Below are positions 16,516 through 25,616 of a DNA stretch of 64,000 bases, piece by piece. Position numbers and translations under genes: made by a program. The stretch is taken from the NCBI RefSeq assembly GCF_001721645.1, contig NZ_CP017141.1, positions 124,001 to 188,000 of the forward strand, in the 5' to 3' direction. A model generated the notes under the pieces. That model saw only the letters and a program-made list of their open reading frames with translations, did no database searches and had not been told where the DNA came from. Every line of letters begins with the position of its first letter. The first letter of the stretch is position 1. Source of the stretch: Pedobacter steynii. GTDB taxonomy: Bacteria; Bacteroidota; Bacteroidia; Sphingobacteriales; Sphingobacteriaceae.

Positions 16516-18573
16516 TTATTGATGTTTATTTTTTAAGTAATTGTAGGTCTGCACCTGCGCCCTAACTTTTGTATTGATTCTGTTTTTATGATATTTATTA
16601 TTGTTCAGTTTGGTAATATCCCGTGCTTTAACATTGTCCTGTAACTGAAATTCGATGATGTCTCGGATCTCCTGGCGAACCTCCTTATCGAGTACCGGAA
16701 AGCCGACTTCTACCCGATGTTCGAAATTTCTGCTCATCAGATCTGCTGAGGAAAGGAACATTTCTTCTTTCCCGCCATTTCCAAAGATGAAAACCCTCGC
16801 ATGTTCCAGAAATTTATCAATGATGCTGATTACCGTAATATTTTCGCTGAAACCGGGAACTCCGGGCACCAGCGTACAGATTCCTCTAACGATCATCTTA
16901 ATCTTCACTCCTGCATTGCTGGCTTCGTATAATTTTTCTACTACTCCCTCATCGGCAAGACTATTTACTTTCAGGATCATATATGCCGGTTTCCCCTGTT
17001 TCGCAATTTTGATTTCCCGTTCAATCAGGCCATAGAACTTCGTTCTGGAATCAAGGGGGGAGACGATCAGGTGTTTGAAACCATCCGCTACCGTTTTTTT
17101 ATTCAATGCGGTAAATAGCTTCAGCAGGTCATGAGTAATTTCCTTTTTCGCCGTAAAAATACTGTGGTCACAATAGATTCTTGCTGTTTTCTCGTTGAAA
17201 TTTCCCGTAGCGAGGTTCGCATAATAAACCGCCCTGCCCTTTTCCATTCTCTTCACCAGACAAATTTTGGAATGCACCTTATAATCAGTCAGTCCATAAT
17301 TCACATTTACCCCTTCTTCCTTAAGCCTGGTACTCCAAAAGATATTGGCCTGTTCATCAAACCTGGCTTTCAGTTCTACTAGACAGTTTACCTTTTTACC
17401 ATTTTTTGCCGCGTTGATCAAAGCGTTAACTACTCTGGAATTTTCTGCAAGCCGGTACAAGGTGATATTGATCTCCGTAACTTTCGGATCAATGGCCGCC
17501 TCTCTTAAAAATAGAATGATATAATCGTAGGATTGATAAGGCAGGTTGATCAGGTAATCGCGTTCGGCCAGCTTATTAAAGATGCTTTCTGTGCGGTGTA
17601 ATCCAGAAACCTTAATCGGCGGATTTTGCGCATATTCCAGCTCTTTACCACCCACATTAGGGAAGGAAATAAAATCACCAAACCGGTGGTAACGGTTACC
17701 CGGAATCAGGCTTTCGGCTTCAATTTTCATCTTGTTCACGAGTACGGTAAGCATTTCAAAGGGCATTTCCGTATCGTATAGCAAGCGCATCGGCTTTCCT
17801 TTTTTACGTTTATCAAGGCTACTCTTCAATTCCTCAATAAACTTATCGCTTACATTTTTATCGATGTCCAGTTCCGCATCACGCGTCAACTGAATAGAAT
17901 AGGCACTCAGCTCATCATAGTTAAAAACATAAAATATATCGTCCAGACAGTATTTGATAATGTCTTCGGCAAGAATAATAAATTTAAGGCCGTTAGTTTC
18001 CGGTAGCACTAAAAATCTGGGAAGATCCGGAGGCAATTCGATCAGGGCATACCTGGCATTCGTTTTAGACGATTTTTTAGAAAGCCTGACAAAGAAATAT
18101 AGATAACGGTCTTTAAGTTCGGGAAAAGGCTTCTCCAGGTCCACCATAATGGGCACCAGATTGGAAAGTATTTTATCCCGGAAATGGTTTCTTACAAACT
18201 CTCCCCTCGCCACATTCAGCTGGGTTTCATTCAGGATAAAGATCCTGTTTTGTGCCAGTTCGTTGATTAGCGTGGCCTGGAATAACTGTTCGAACTTACG
18301 CTCCTGTCTGACCACAATATTCTTTATTTCATTCAGGATCTTTTTGGGATTGAAACCCAGTAAAGCTTTTGCTTTTTCGTTTAGATTGGCTAAACGACTC
18401 ATTGTGGCTACCCTAACCCTATAGAATTCTTCCAGGTTAGAAGAAAATATAGACAGGAACTTGATCCGCTCAATCAGGGGAACCGTTTCATCTGCAGCTT
18501 CCTGCAGGACCCGTTCGTTAAAATATAACCAACTGATCTCTCTATTTAGAAATGGTGCCTTTTTTCTCGTCAT
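16516..18573 (-). CDS. ppk: Polyphosphate kinase 1
   Basis: PPK1 reversibly polymerises the gamma-phosphate of ATP into polyphosphate. With the start at 18573 it has 685 residues, the normal size; an ORF extension to 18654 would add 27 residues through an upstream terminator and is rejected. The protein begins with 'FLNREISWLYFNERVLQEA' (N domain), carries 'YKVHSKICLV' with the autophosphorylated His, then 'LATGNFNEKTARIY' and 'VEVGFPVLD' of the C domains. It forms an operon with ppx downstream. Confidence 0.95.
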   Translation of the reverse strand: MTRKKAPFLNREISWLYFNERVLQEAADETVPLIERIKFLSIFSSNLEEFYRVRVATMSRLANLNEKAKALLGFNPKKILNEIKNIVVRQERKFEQLFQATLINELAQNRIFILNETQLNVARGEFVRNHFRDKILSNLVPIMVDLEKPFPELKDRYLYFFVRLSKKSSKTNARYALIELPPDLPRFLVLPETNGLKFIILAEDIIKYCLDDIFYVFNYDELSAYSIQLTRDAELDIDKNVSDKFIEELKSSLDKRKKGKPMRLLYDTEMPFEMLTVLVNKMKIEAESLIPGNRYHRFGDFISFPNVGGKELEYAQNPPIKVSGLHRTESIFNKLAERDYLINLPYQSYDYIILFLREAAIDPKVTEINITLYRLAENSRVVNALINAAKNGKKVNCLVELKARFDEQANIFWSTRLKEEGVNVNYGLTDYKVHSKICLVKRMEKGRAVYYANLATGNFNEKTARIYCDHSIFTAKKEITHDLLKLFTALNKKTVADGFKHLIVSPLDSRTKFYGLIEREIKIAKQGKPAYMILKVNSLADEGVVEKLYEASNAGVKIKMIVRGICTLVPGVPGFSENITVISIIDKFLEHARVFIFGNGGKEEMFLSSADLMSRNFEHRVEVGFPVLDKEVRQEIRDIIEFQLQDNVKARDITKLNNNKYHKNRINTKVRAQVQTYNYLKNKHQ

Positions 18574-18580
18574 GTATAAA

Positions 18581-18609
18581 ATAAAAAAATCCCTGTAAGA
18601 AACAGGGAT
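18581..18609 (-). terminator. Rho-independent terminator of the histone-like gene
   Basis: An 8-bp perfect stem (18589-18596 with 18602-18609) has a 5-base loop. On the minus strand it is followed by a T-rich run (complement of 18581-18588). It separates the H1-like gene from ppk and lies just upstream of the ppk start codon. Confidence 0.75.
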
Positions 18610-18684
18610 GCTCAAAACTGCAAATTCTATTGTTAAGTAATTGTTAATTATCACTTAACCATAGAATTAAAACTTAACCTCCCG

Positions 18685-19473
18685 TTATTTGCTCTCTGCA
18701 GCATCCTTCACAGGCGCTACAGGTTCCGCAGCAACTTCAGGCTTTGCCGGAGCAGGCTCTGGTTTGGCGGGTGTGGCTTTCGGCCCACTTGCTTTTGGTG
18801 CAGCAACAGGTTTGGTGGCAACAGATTTAGCGACCACTGGTTTAGCTGCAGCAGCCTTAGGGGCAGCCGGTTTCCTGGCGGCAGTGGGCTTTGCAGCCGG
18901 CTTAGCTGTTGTTTTTGCAGGCGCTTTTACGGCTGTAACAATTTCTTTTTTAGCATCAGCTGCAGCCTCAGTGACCGCTTTAGCAGCAGTTTTTGTTTTA
19001 GCTACCACCTTAGTCGCAGTTTTAGCAATAGCATCAGCAGCCTTTTCTTCGCTGGCAATTGCAGCAACTTTGACGCTTTGAACTACGGGTTTAGCCTTTG
19101 CAACCGCTTTCTTAACTACTTTCTTTGCATTTTTAACGTCTTTGGAAACTTCCTTCTTCACCTCTTTCTTTACAGACTTGGCTTTCTTTTCTGCTTTTTT
19201 ACCAGCTTTAGCAGCTTTCTTTTTCACGGAGTCACTTGCCGCAGCTGCTTCTTCCAGTTTTTCATTCACTACTTTCCTTACTTCCAGGAATTTCTTAGAC
19301 AATTTACCGGCAACAACCTTGCTGGCTTTGGCAATATCATCCCCTATTTTCTCGGCATCATGGCCTAAATGTTTTACTACTTCAAAGAACTTATCGCTAA
19401 GACTCTTTTCCAATTGTTTTTTGGCTGCCTTTTTATCAGCTTTCTTTTGCACTCTTGATTTATTGCCTTTCAT
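18685..19473 (-). CDS. Histone-H1-like Lys/Ala/Pro-rich protein
   Basis: A 262-residue, highly basic low-complexity protein. Residues 1-80 are helical and mixed charge ('LSDKFFEVVKHLGHD', 'SKKFLEVRKVVNEKLEEA'). From about 80 onward there are Lys/Ala repeats (KKAAKAGKKAEKKAK type), turning into an AKP/AAPK tail like the C-terminal domain of histone H1 or bacterial HC1-type proteins. It probably binds nucleic acid and compacts the chromosome, or binds polyanions such as polyphosphate. The family is common in Bacteroidota but the N-terminal part is not one I can name. It is divergent from yajQ. Confidence 0.7.
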   Translation of the reverse strand: MKGNKSRVQKKADKKAAKKQLEKSLSDKFFEVVKHLGHDAEKIGDDIAKASKVVAGKLSKKFLEVRKVVNEKLEEAAAASDSVKKKAAKAGKKAEKKAKSVKKEVKKEVSKDVKNAKKVVKKAVAKAKPVVQSVKVAAIASEEKAADAIAKTATKVVAKTKTAAKAVTEAAADAKKEIVTAVKAPAKTTAKPAAKPTAARKPAAPKAAAAKPVVAKSVATKPVAAPKASGPKATPAKPEPAPAKPEVAAEPVAPVKDAAESK

Positions 19474-19498
19474 ATTCTTTTATTTATAAGTTTTATTG

Positions 19499-19530
19499 TT
19501 GATCGTATTCTTTGTTTAATGTTATATTTG
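19499..19530 (+). promoter_or_regulatory. Bacteroidota-type promoter of yajQ
   Basis: TTG at 19499-19501, a 21-base spacer, then TATATTTG at 19523-19530 match the -33 TTG and -7 TAnnTTTG consensus exactly. The predicted start is about 7 bases downstream, giving a leader of about 60 bases. Confidence 0.75.
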
Positions 19531-19599
19531 TGAGAAGAACCCTCAATGGGTTAATTTTTACTTTAAATCTAATATATTTTTTATTCTAAAGCTATAATC

Positions 19600-20091
19600 A
19601 TGCCCACTTTTGATATTGTAAGTAAAGTTGACGCGCAAACTTTTGACAACGCGATGAACAATGCAAAAAAAGAAATCCTGAACCGTTACGATTTCAATAC
19701 GTCTAAAAGTACGATAGACCATGATAAGAAGACCAACCTAATCACTATCGTAACAGAAGACGATATGCGTTTAAAGGCCATTCAGGATGCTATTATTTCC
19801 AGAATGGTAAAACAAGGTCTGGATTCTAACAGCCTGGACTTTGGTAAAGAACAATATGCTTCAGGAAATATGATCAGAAAAGAGATCTCTGTTAAGGAAG
19901 GAATTGACAAAGAAACTGCTAAAAAAATTGTTGCAAAAATAAAAGCCAGTGGACTAAAAGTTCAGGCTTCAATGATGGATGACCAGGTTCGTGTACAAAG
20001 TAAAAGCATTGATGACCTGCAAGGCGTCATTGCACTTTGCAAGGGCGAAGATTTTGGACAACCGTTACAATTTATAAATATGCGTAACTAA
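19600..20091 (+). CDS. yajQ: YajQ family nucleotide-binding protein
   Basis: A 163-residue protein with two ferredoxin-like halves. Characteristic segments are 'MPTFDIVSKVD' at the N-terminus, 'EILNRYDFNTSKSTI' and 'QVRVQSKSIDDLQGVI'. YajQ homologues bind RNA or nucleotides, and a Xanthomonas member is a cyclic-di-GMP effector. Whether this copy binds c-di-GMP cannot be told from sequence. It is monocistronic, with its own promoter and terminator. Confidence 0.93.
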   Translation: MPTFDIVSKVDAQTFDNAMNNAKKEILNRYDFNTSKSTIDHDKKTNLITIVTEDDMRLKAIQDAIISRMVKQGLDSNSLDFGKEQYASGNMIRKEISVKEGIDKETAKKIVAKIKASGLKVQASMMDDQVRVQSKSIDDLQGVIALCKGEDFGQPLQFINMRN

Positions 20092-20096
20092 TCTTT

Positions 20097-20147
20097 TTAC
20101 GTCACTTTATTTCCGGACAATTCCAGAAATAAGGTGACGTAATTTTT
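20097..20147 (+). terminator. Rho-independent terminator of yajQ
   Basis: A 16-bp stem (20097-20112 with 20127-20142, one G-T pair) with a partly paired 14-base loop is followed by a T-run at 20143-20147. It begins 5 bases after the yajQ stop. Confidence 0.88.
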
Positions 20148-20165
20148 AGAGGTAAACCGATACTC

Positions 20166-20600
20166 ATGGAAATTATTGACAGTGGTTTTATTTATTCAGA
20201 CGACAAGCAAAAAATAGATGCGGTTGCCGTTCACCATTACCTGAGCACCCAATCTTATTGGGCTCAGAATATTCCCTTGAAAACCGTTCAGAAATCTATC
20301 GATAATTCCCTCTGTTTTGGAATTTACAAGGATGCCGAGCAGATTGGATTTGCCAGATGGATCACCGATAAAGCTACCTTCGCCTACCTTGCTGATGTAT
20401 ATGTATCTGAGATTTACCGCGGACAGGGACTTTCTAAAAAGCTCATGTCCCTGATGCTTTTCCATCCTGATTTACAAGGATTAAGAAGGTATATGCTGGC
20501 CACCATGGATGCCCATGGCTTATATGCACAATTTGGGTTTAAACAAATTGACCATCCGGAAAGGCTCATGGCAGTTGTCATTAAAGACGCCTACCTGTAA
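20166..20600 (+). CDS. GNAT family N-acetyltransferase
   Basis: A 144-residue single-domain GNAT. The acetyl-CoA-binding motif A is 'LADVYVSEIYRGQGLSKKLM' near residues 78-97 (the RGQGLS loop), preceded by 'CFGIYKDAEQIGFARW'. The C-terminal 'HGLYAQFGFKQID' is the usual motif B. The substrate is unknown. It starts shortly after the yajQ terminator and ends 9 bases before the convergent gene. Confidence 0.85.
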   Translation: MEIIDSGFIYSDDKQKIDAVAVHHYLSTQSYWAQNIPLKTVQKSIDNSLCFGIYKDAEQIGFARWITDKATFAYLADVYVSEIYRGQGLSKKLMSLMLFHPDLQGLRRYMLATMDAHGLYAQFGFKQIDHPERLMAVVIKDAYL

Positions 20601-20608
20601 AACCGGCC

Positions 20609-21922
20609 TTAAACCGTTTTCACATCCCCCTCACTATAATCCCTGATATCAGCAATATATCCGTTCAGGATAAGGAAATCAAACAAAGGTTTGGCATCAG
20701 GCGTCACCGGCATATTTGCACTGGTAATTACCGTATTGGTCTTTTTGTCCAGAAAAGGATAGGCGAATAAGCGGACATTCTTACTGAACATATCACTCAC
20801 ATAGCTCAACAGCTGACTGGAATAGTTCTCTCCGAAGTTATTGGAGTTGAACACAAATTTAAGGTTATTGATGTTCGTAGAAATCCCCACACTTTTCGGC
20901 TTGCAACGGTCTAAATATTTAGCCAGTTTGTTGTGTCTGGTAAAGTTAGATACCATCACAAGGTTACCAGTTTTGCACATGTCTTCCGCACGTTTAGCCA
21001 CGGCTTCCAGGTCGAAGCTTTCTGGTTCTTCTTCTCCGGAACTCAGCACATTGGACATCAACACTTCAATCAATACACTTAAATTCTCTTTACTGACACT
21101 TTCGGAGTGTACAAACTGGTCTACAGCTTTATTTAACATGCTGAAGTTGGGATTGGATTTCTGCGCGTATTTCGTCCGCAAAATCATGATGTCCTTTTTA
21201 TACAAAAGATCTTTAGGTAAACAAGGTTTACCAAGAGAGTCAAATATAGCGGCATCCGAGAAGTCCTTTACAATCAGGTAAAGGTTCAAAAGGATGTTGT
21301 TGATATTTTTAAATGCAGGTCCGTTGACTGAGATTAAATCGATCTCCACAGAACCTACAGTAAGGTTATCTGCCAGAGATTCAATCATTGTTTTTGGATC
21401 CTGATTATAATAAAAGGCAGCATAAACCAGGTTTACTCCAATAATCCCCAATACATTCTGTTGCAATGCAGCATCGGTATCCAGTAACCTGACGTGGAAA
21501 AAGATTTCATTAGGCTCCCCTCCAGGCTCTGCCTGGAAACGGATTCCAATCCAACCGTGAGGATCATTTGATTTGTTATAATTTAAGGTTGTTACGGTAT
21601 CTGCAAAAGCAAAGAAAGTACGGTCATCATATTTCTCTCCGTGTAACCTTTCATTCAGTAAGCTAAACTCATGGCTCAGCATTTTCAGTAACCTGGACTG
21701 ACTAACATACCTGCCAGATTCTTCAACTCCATAAATCGCATCACTAAACGTCATGTCATAAGCAGACATGGTTTTAGCAACCGTTCCTGAAGCAGCCCCA
21801 GCAGTAAAAAAGTTACGGGCCACTTCCTGTCCTGCACCGATCTCTGCAAAGGTTCCGTAAATCTTAGGGTTTAAGTTAATCTTCAAAGCTTTACGCTTGG
21901 TATCCAGAATTTCTCTTTCCAT
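20609..21922 (-). CDS. Conserved protein of unknown function
   Basis: A 437-residue cytoplasmic protein starting 'MEREILDTKRKALKINLNP'. I chose 21922 over the upstream ATG at 21946 because the extra residues do not look conserved. There is no signal peptide. A conserved-looking N-terminal block ('GTFAEIGAGQEVARNFFTAG', 'AKTMSAYDMTFSDAIYG') suggests a defined family in Bacteroidota. I have a weak recollection of such proteins being named nicotinate-nucleotide adenylyltransferase, but no HxGH nucleotidyltransferase motif is visible, so I give no function. It is divergent from the ABC ATPase gene with a 96-base gap. Confidence 0.6.
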   Translation of the reverse strand: MEREILDTKRKALKINLNPKIYGTFAEIGAGQEVARNFFTAGAASGTVAKTMSAYDMTFSDAIYGVEESGRYVSQSRLLKMLSHEFSLLNERLHGEKYDDRTFFAFADTVTTLNYNKSNDPHGWIGIRFQAEPGGEPNEIFFHVRLLDTDAALQQNVLGIIGVNLVYAAFYYNQDPKTMIESLADNLTVGSVEIDLISVNGPAFKNINNILLNLYLIVKDFSDAAIFDSLGKPCLPKDLLYKKDIMILRTKYAQKSNPNFSMLNKAVDQFVHSESVSKENLSVLIEVLMSNVLSSGEEEPESFDLEAVAKRAEDMCKTGNLVMVSNFTRHNKLAKYLDRCKPKSVGISTNINNLKFVFNSNNFGENYSSQLLSYVSDMFSKNVRLFAYPFLDKKTNTVITSANMPVTPDAKPLFDFLILNGYIADIRDYSEGDVKTV

Positions 21923-22018
21923 TTTGCAAAAATAACACAATAACACGGAATTCAGGCCATAAAATTGCCTATCTTGATTTCAATTTTTTTAAGATCAAAA
22001 CACTACCTTGGTTGTCAG

Positions 22019-23728
22019 ATGCTAAACGTTAAAAACCTCGACATACAGTTCCTGAATAAAGAAGATAAATCCTGTCTAAAAGCCGTGAACGATATTAGTT
22101 TCCGGGTAGAAAAAGGAAAAGTTCTGGGCATTGTCGGGGAATCAGGATCTGGAAAATCAGTAACTTCATTCTCTATTATGAGGTTACATGATCCGGAAAA
22201 TACCAGGATTACCGGAGATATTGAATTTGACAGGATCGACCTGCTTGGCTTATCCGCAGCTGAGATCAGAAAATACAGGGGCAATAAAATTGCCATGATC
22301 TTTCAGGAGCCTATGACTTCTCTAAATCCTGTCTTCACCTGTGGTTATCAGGTTCAGGAAGCCATTATACTCCATCAGCATAGTAATAAAAGCGAGGCCA
22401 GAGCACAGACTATCGAATTATTTAAAGAGGTACAACTCCCTCGTCCGGAGCAAATTTTTGAAAGCTATCCCCATCAGCTTTCCGGCGGACAAAAGCAGAG
22501 GGTAATGATTGCCATGGCACTTAGCTGTAATCCGGAGTTGTTAATTGCCGATGAGCCAACGACTGCCCTGGATGTTACGGTTCAAAAAACGATCCTGGAG
22601 TTGTTACTGAGGTTAAAGGAAGAGCGCCAGATGGCCATGATATTTATCTCTCATGACCTTGCGGTAATCCGCGAAATTGCAGATGAAGTTGCAGTGATGT
22701 ACAAAGGGAATATTGTGGAGCAAGGACCTGCGAAATACGTATTTGAGTTGCCGGAACATCCTTATACCAAAGGTTTGCTGGCTTGCAGGCCCGATCCGAA
22801 ACATTTATTAAAAAAACTTCCTGTTGTTGCAGATTTCCTAAACGAAAACAAAGAGATGGCGGTGGCCCACCTGTTGGAAAGCAATGCCTATACTGCTGTG
22901 GAAATTGCAGAAAGGAGAAAAAACTTATATGCTCAAACACCTATCCTTCAGGTCAGAAACCTATGTACCTGGTATCCGGTAAAAAAAGGGTTATTCGGTA
23001 AACCTACAGAATTTGTAAAGGCCGTAGATGATGTTTCATTTGAGATCTTTCCAGGTGAAACGCTTGGACTGGTTGGCGAATCCGGCTGTGGTAAAACCAC
23101 ACTCGGCAGAAGTATCCTCAGACTTGTAGAGCCCAGTTCCGGAACCCTGCTGTTTGAAGGAACAGATATGCTGTCTTTGAATAAGACCGCCTTAAGAAAA
23201 ATGAGAAGAGAAGTGCAGATTATTTTTCAGGACCCCTATTCTTCTTTAAATCCGCGACTAACAGTAGGTAACGCATTGATGGAACCTTTACAGGTTCATG
23301 GGCTGTTTGTGAACGACCAGCAACGTAAAGCCCATGTGCTGGAATTGTTGGAACGTGTAGATTTGAAAGCGGAGTATTTCAACAGGTATCCACATGAGTT
23401 TTCCGGCGGACAACGTCAGCGGATTGTGATTGCGAGAGCATTGGCACTCCAACCTAAATTCATCATCTGTGATGAATCTGTTTCTGCGCTGGATGTGTCA
23501 GTTCAGGCACAAGTGTTGAACCTATTGCGCCAGTTGCAGCAGGATTTCGGATTGACTTATATTTTTATTTCGCACGACCTTTCTGTGGTAAAACACATTT
23601 CCGATCGTATGATCGTGATGAATAAAGGAAAAATTGAAGAAGCAGGTTTTCCGGAAGACATTTACAACCATCCCAAAGCGGAGTACACTAAGAAACTGAT
23701 TGCCGCAATTCCCGGCAGCAATCGCTAA
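22019..23728 (+). CDS. Fused duplicated ABC ATPase, oligopeptide (DppD-DppF) type
   Basis: A 569-residue protein with two complete ABC nucleotide-binding domains. Domain 1 has Walker A 'GESGSGKS', signature 'LSGGQKQR' and Walker B 'LLIADEPT'. Domain 2 has 'GESGCGKT', 'FSGGQRQR' and '[12 protein letters not shown]'. An oligopeptide-type tail ('[12 protein letters not shown]') follows domain 1. It would power a peptide or nickel importer of the Opp/Dpp class, but no permease or binding-protein genes are adjacent. I moved the start from 21965 to 22019, where the family's N-terminus begins. Confidence 0.9.
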   Translation: MLNVKNLDIQFLNKEDKSCLKAVNDISFRVEKGKVLGIVGESGSGKSVTSFSIMRLHDPENTRITGDIEFDRIDLLGLSAAEIRKYRGNKIAMIFQEPMTSLNPVFTCGYQVQEAIILHQHSNKSEARAQTIELFKEVQLPRPEQIFESYPHQLSGGQKQRVMIAMALSCNPELLIADEPTTALDVTVQKTILELLLRLKEERQMAMIFISHDLAVIREIADEVAVMYKGNIVEQGPAKYVFELPEHPYTKGLLACRPDPKHLLKKLPVVADFLNENKEMAVAHLLESNAYTAVEIAERRKNLYAQTPILQVRNLCTWYPVKKGLFGKPTEFVKAVDDVSFEIFPGETLGLVGESGCGKTTLGRSILRLVEPSSGTLLFEGTDMLSLNKTALRKMRREVQIIFQDPYSSLNPRLTVGNALMEPLQVHGLFVNDQQRKAHVLELLERVDLKAEYFNRYPHEFSGGQRQRIVIARALALQPKFIICDESVSALDVSVQAQVLNLLRQLQQDFGLTYIFISHDLSVVKHISDRMIVMNKGKIEEAGFPEDIYNHPKAEYTKKLIAAIPGSNR

Positions 23729-24612
23729 TGAATTTCCAGTTCATCCTGCCCTGCAGCAAGACGTAATAAAGCAGTATTGAGCAAACGTCTGACCACCCTT
23801 TCTTTGACTTTGTCATAATGTTTCAGCAGCACCATGACTTTAAATATGGCTGCATCCTTGTTGATGGCTATCGTCTTTACTGACAGGCCACCCTCCATTA
23901 CATTTTCCGTATTATTGGCAATGGCCTTGTTCAGGTATTCTTCGAGAAAAGCAGGAGTATATCCATTTTTTAAAGGCATATCAAATTCAATGCTCAGCTT
24001 CTTTGTATTCTGTTTGGACTGGTTAATAATGACAGAACTGAAAGCTACGGAATTTGGAATAATCACCATATCACTATCTTCATTCTGAAGAATCATATTG
24101 ATCAGGGTAATGTCCAGAATCTTTCCTTCATGCTCCCCTAAGCGAATGTGGTCGCCCAGAGAAAGCCGGTCGGAAAACATAATGATCAAGCCGTTGATCA
24201 TATTGGCAATATAATCTTTAAAGGTAACCGCCAGGGCTGCAGCAACAATGGAAACGCTAAAAATCAGGTCCTTCGGATTGACATCGAAAAAAGAAGTGAA
24301 TGCAATTGCGAAAAAGACCGTATTCAAAATAGAAACCACCCTATTGATTCCAAGAATAAAGTTGTCCTTGATGTTCTTTTTTAGCTTGTGCTTTTTAACA
24401 TACCAATAAATAACAATTAACCGGATCACAGATATGATCAGACTTGGTCCTAAAAAGAGAATGGAAGTATCTGCAATTTTATCCAGTGTAGGATATTCTT
24501 TATAAATTTCCGGATTACTGATGTAAAAATAGATCAATACTAAGCATATGAGCGCTTTTACCAGAATCATCAGGAGCTCCTTACCTGTTTGTCTCTCTTT
24601 GTCTTCTATCAT
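23725..24612 (-). CDS. MscS family mechanosensitive channel
   Basis: A 295-residue membrane protein with about four hydrophobic segments (roughly residues 12-32, 48-72, 90-108 and 115-150). The pore-lining helix and start of the soluble vestibule read 'VAAALAVTFKDYIANMINGL' then 'DRLSLGDHIRLGEHEGKI', matching the MscS small-conductance family. It probably releases solutes on hypo-osmotic shock. Its end overlaps the convergent ABC gene by 4 bases. Confidence 0.9.
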   Translation of the reverse strand: MIEDKERQTGKELLMILVKALICLVLIYFYISNPEIYKEYPTLDKIADTSILFLGPSLIISVIRLIVIYWYVKKHKLKKNIKDNFILGINRVVSILNTVFFAIAFTSFFDVNPKDLIFSVSIVAAALAVTFKDYIANMINGLIIMFSDRLSLGDHIRLGEHEGKILDITLINMILQNEDSDMVIIPNSVAFSSVIINQSKQNTKKLSIEFDMPLKNGYTPAFLEEYLNKAIANNTENVMEGGLSVKTIAINKDAAIFKVMVLLKHYDKVKERVVRRLLNTALLRLAAGQDELEIH

Positions 24613-24659
24613 TTTTAACTGGAGTTTTAATTAAAAAGGGTTCAATTCTCCGGTAAAAA

Positions 24660-24667
24660 CAAAGGTA
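24660..24667 (-). promoter_or_regulatory. Candidate -7 box upstream of the MscS gene
   Basis: On the minus strand this reads TACCTTTG, an exact TAnnTTTG match 48 bases before the start codon. No exact TTG sits at the expected -33 distance, so it is a partial promoter call. Confidence 0.4.
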
Positions 24668-24721
24668 CAAATTCATAGTGTGATTTTATTCAGCAGAAAA
24701 AACCTTCTCTGGTCTAAACGA

Positions 24722-25474
24722 TCAAAAGGCGTAATGACGTCCCCCCCCGTCCACAACGGCCACCGTACCAGTAATGTATTTCGCTCTTGGTGATACCAGG
24801 AAAGCAGCCATATTGGCGATGTCCTGAGCTTCGCCAAAATCCCCAAGCGGAATTTCCCGCTCAGCGTGTTCTTTACGTTGTTCTGCTGTAAAGAAACGGC
24901 GAATATTTTCCGTGTCTATCAAACCCGGCTGCAGCGAGTTGACCCTGATGCCATATCTTCCCAATTGCCCGGACAACTGTTTGGACCACACCACAATTGC
25001 TGCTTTGGCAACAGCAGAAGCATTGATCATTTTTAATTCATACGTACTGGTAATGTTCAGGATGGAGCCTTGTTTGCGTTCCATAAACTGAGGTAAAAGT
25101 TGCTGGGTCAGTTGCCTGTGGCGATCAAAATCCAGCGTCATCGATGCAGCCCATTCTTCCTCTGACCCAATTACATCTAATGGCCGGCTGCGCCCTGCAT
25201 TATTAACCAGAATATCAACCTGCCCAAGACTGGACAATGCAGCGGCCGCAATCTTTTCTGGTGCATCAGCAGCAACAAAATCCTGAATGAAGGTAACGGG
25301 CTCTATGCCACCAGCTTTCCTGATTTCGGCTTTCAGACTGTCCAGTAGATCTTCGTTTCTGGCTGTGGCAAAAACTTTTACCCCCTCCGTAGCCAATTCT
25401 TTCGTGATTGCCCGTCCAAATCCCTGACTCGCGCCAGTCACTACTGCTGTTTTACCATTTAAATAGAGATCCAT
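24722..25474 (-). CDS. SDR family oxidoreductase lacking the catalytic Tyr
   Basis: A 250-residue short-chain dehydrogenase/reductase. The NAD(P)-binding motif is 'TGASQGFGRAI' near residues 12-22, 'NNAGRSRP' follows strand 4, and the Ser region is 'LNITSTYELK'. The normal YxxxK is SAVAK here (Ser153, Lys157), so the general-base Tyr is absent. The C-terminal 'GTVAVVDGGGRHYAF' is standard. I chose 25474 over the longer ORF to 25588. It is divergent from an HxlR regulator, which probably controls it. It could be a reduced-activity or repurposed SDR. Confidence 0.85.
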   Translation of the reverse strand: MDLYLNGKTAVVTGASQGFGRAITKELATEGVKVFATARNEDLLDSLKAEIRKAGGIEPVTFIQDFVAADAPEKIAAAALSSLGQVDILVNNAGRSRPLDVIGSEEEWAASMTLDFDRHRQLTQQLLPQFMERKQGSILNITSTYELKMINASAVAKAAIVVWSKQLSGQLGRYGIRVNSLQPGLIDTENIRRFFTAEQRKEHAEREIPLGDFGEAQDIANMAAFLVSPRAKYITGTVAVVDGGGRHYAF

Positions 25475-25616
25475 AGTTTTTATAATTAAGGCGACCGTCT
25501 CCCGGACGATCCGGTTAAAAAAATGTTTTTCAGAAATTCCTTTGTAAAAGTAGTCCGAAGCATCTAATTTTACCTGTGTTACAGCCAATTGTGCGGTACG
25601 AACAAACTTGTAAGTA

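Noticed and set aside
18574..18654. N-terminal extension of polyphosphate kinase
   Set aside because: The extra 27 codons run back through the H1-gene terminator and add a hydrophobic stretch unlike the family N-terminus.
18689..19081. Long Ala/Gly-rich ORF on the plus strand opposite the H1-like gene
   Set aside because: Its composition is the direct antisense image of the Lys/Ala/Pro codons of the H1-like gene; it has no independent start signal and no protein-like pattern.
20609..21922. Nicotinate-nucleotide adenylyltransferase for the conserved unknown protein
   Set aside because: No HxGH or other nucleotidyltransferase motif is visible, and the length does not match NadD. I kept it as unknown.
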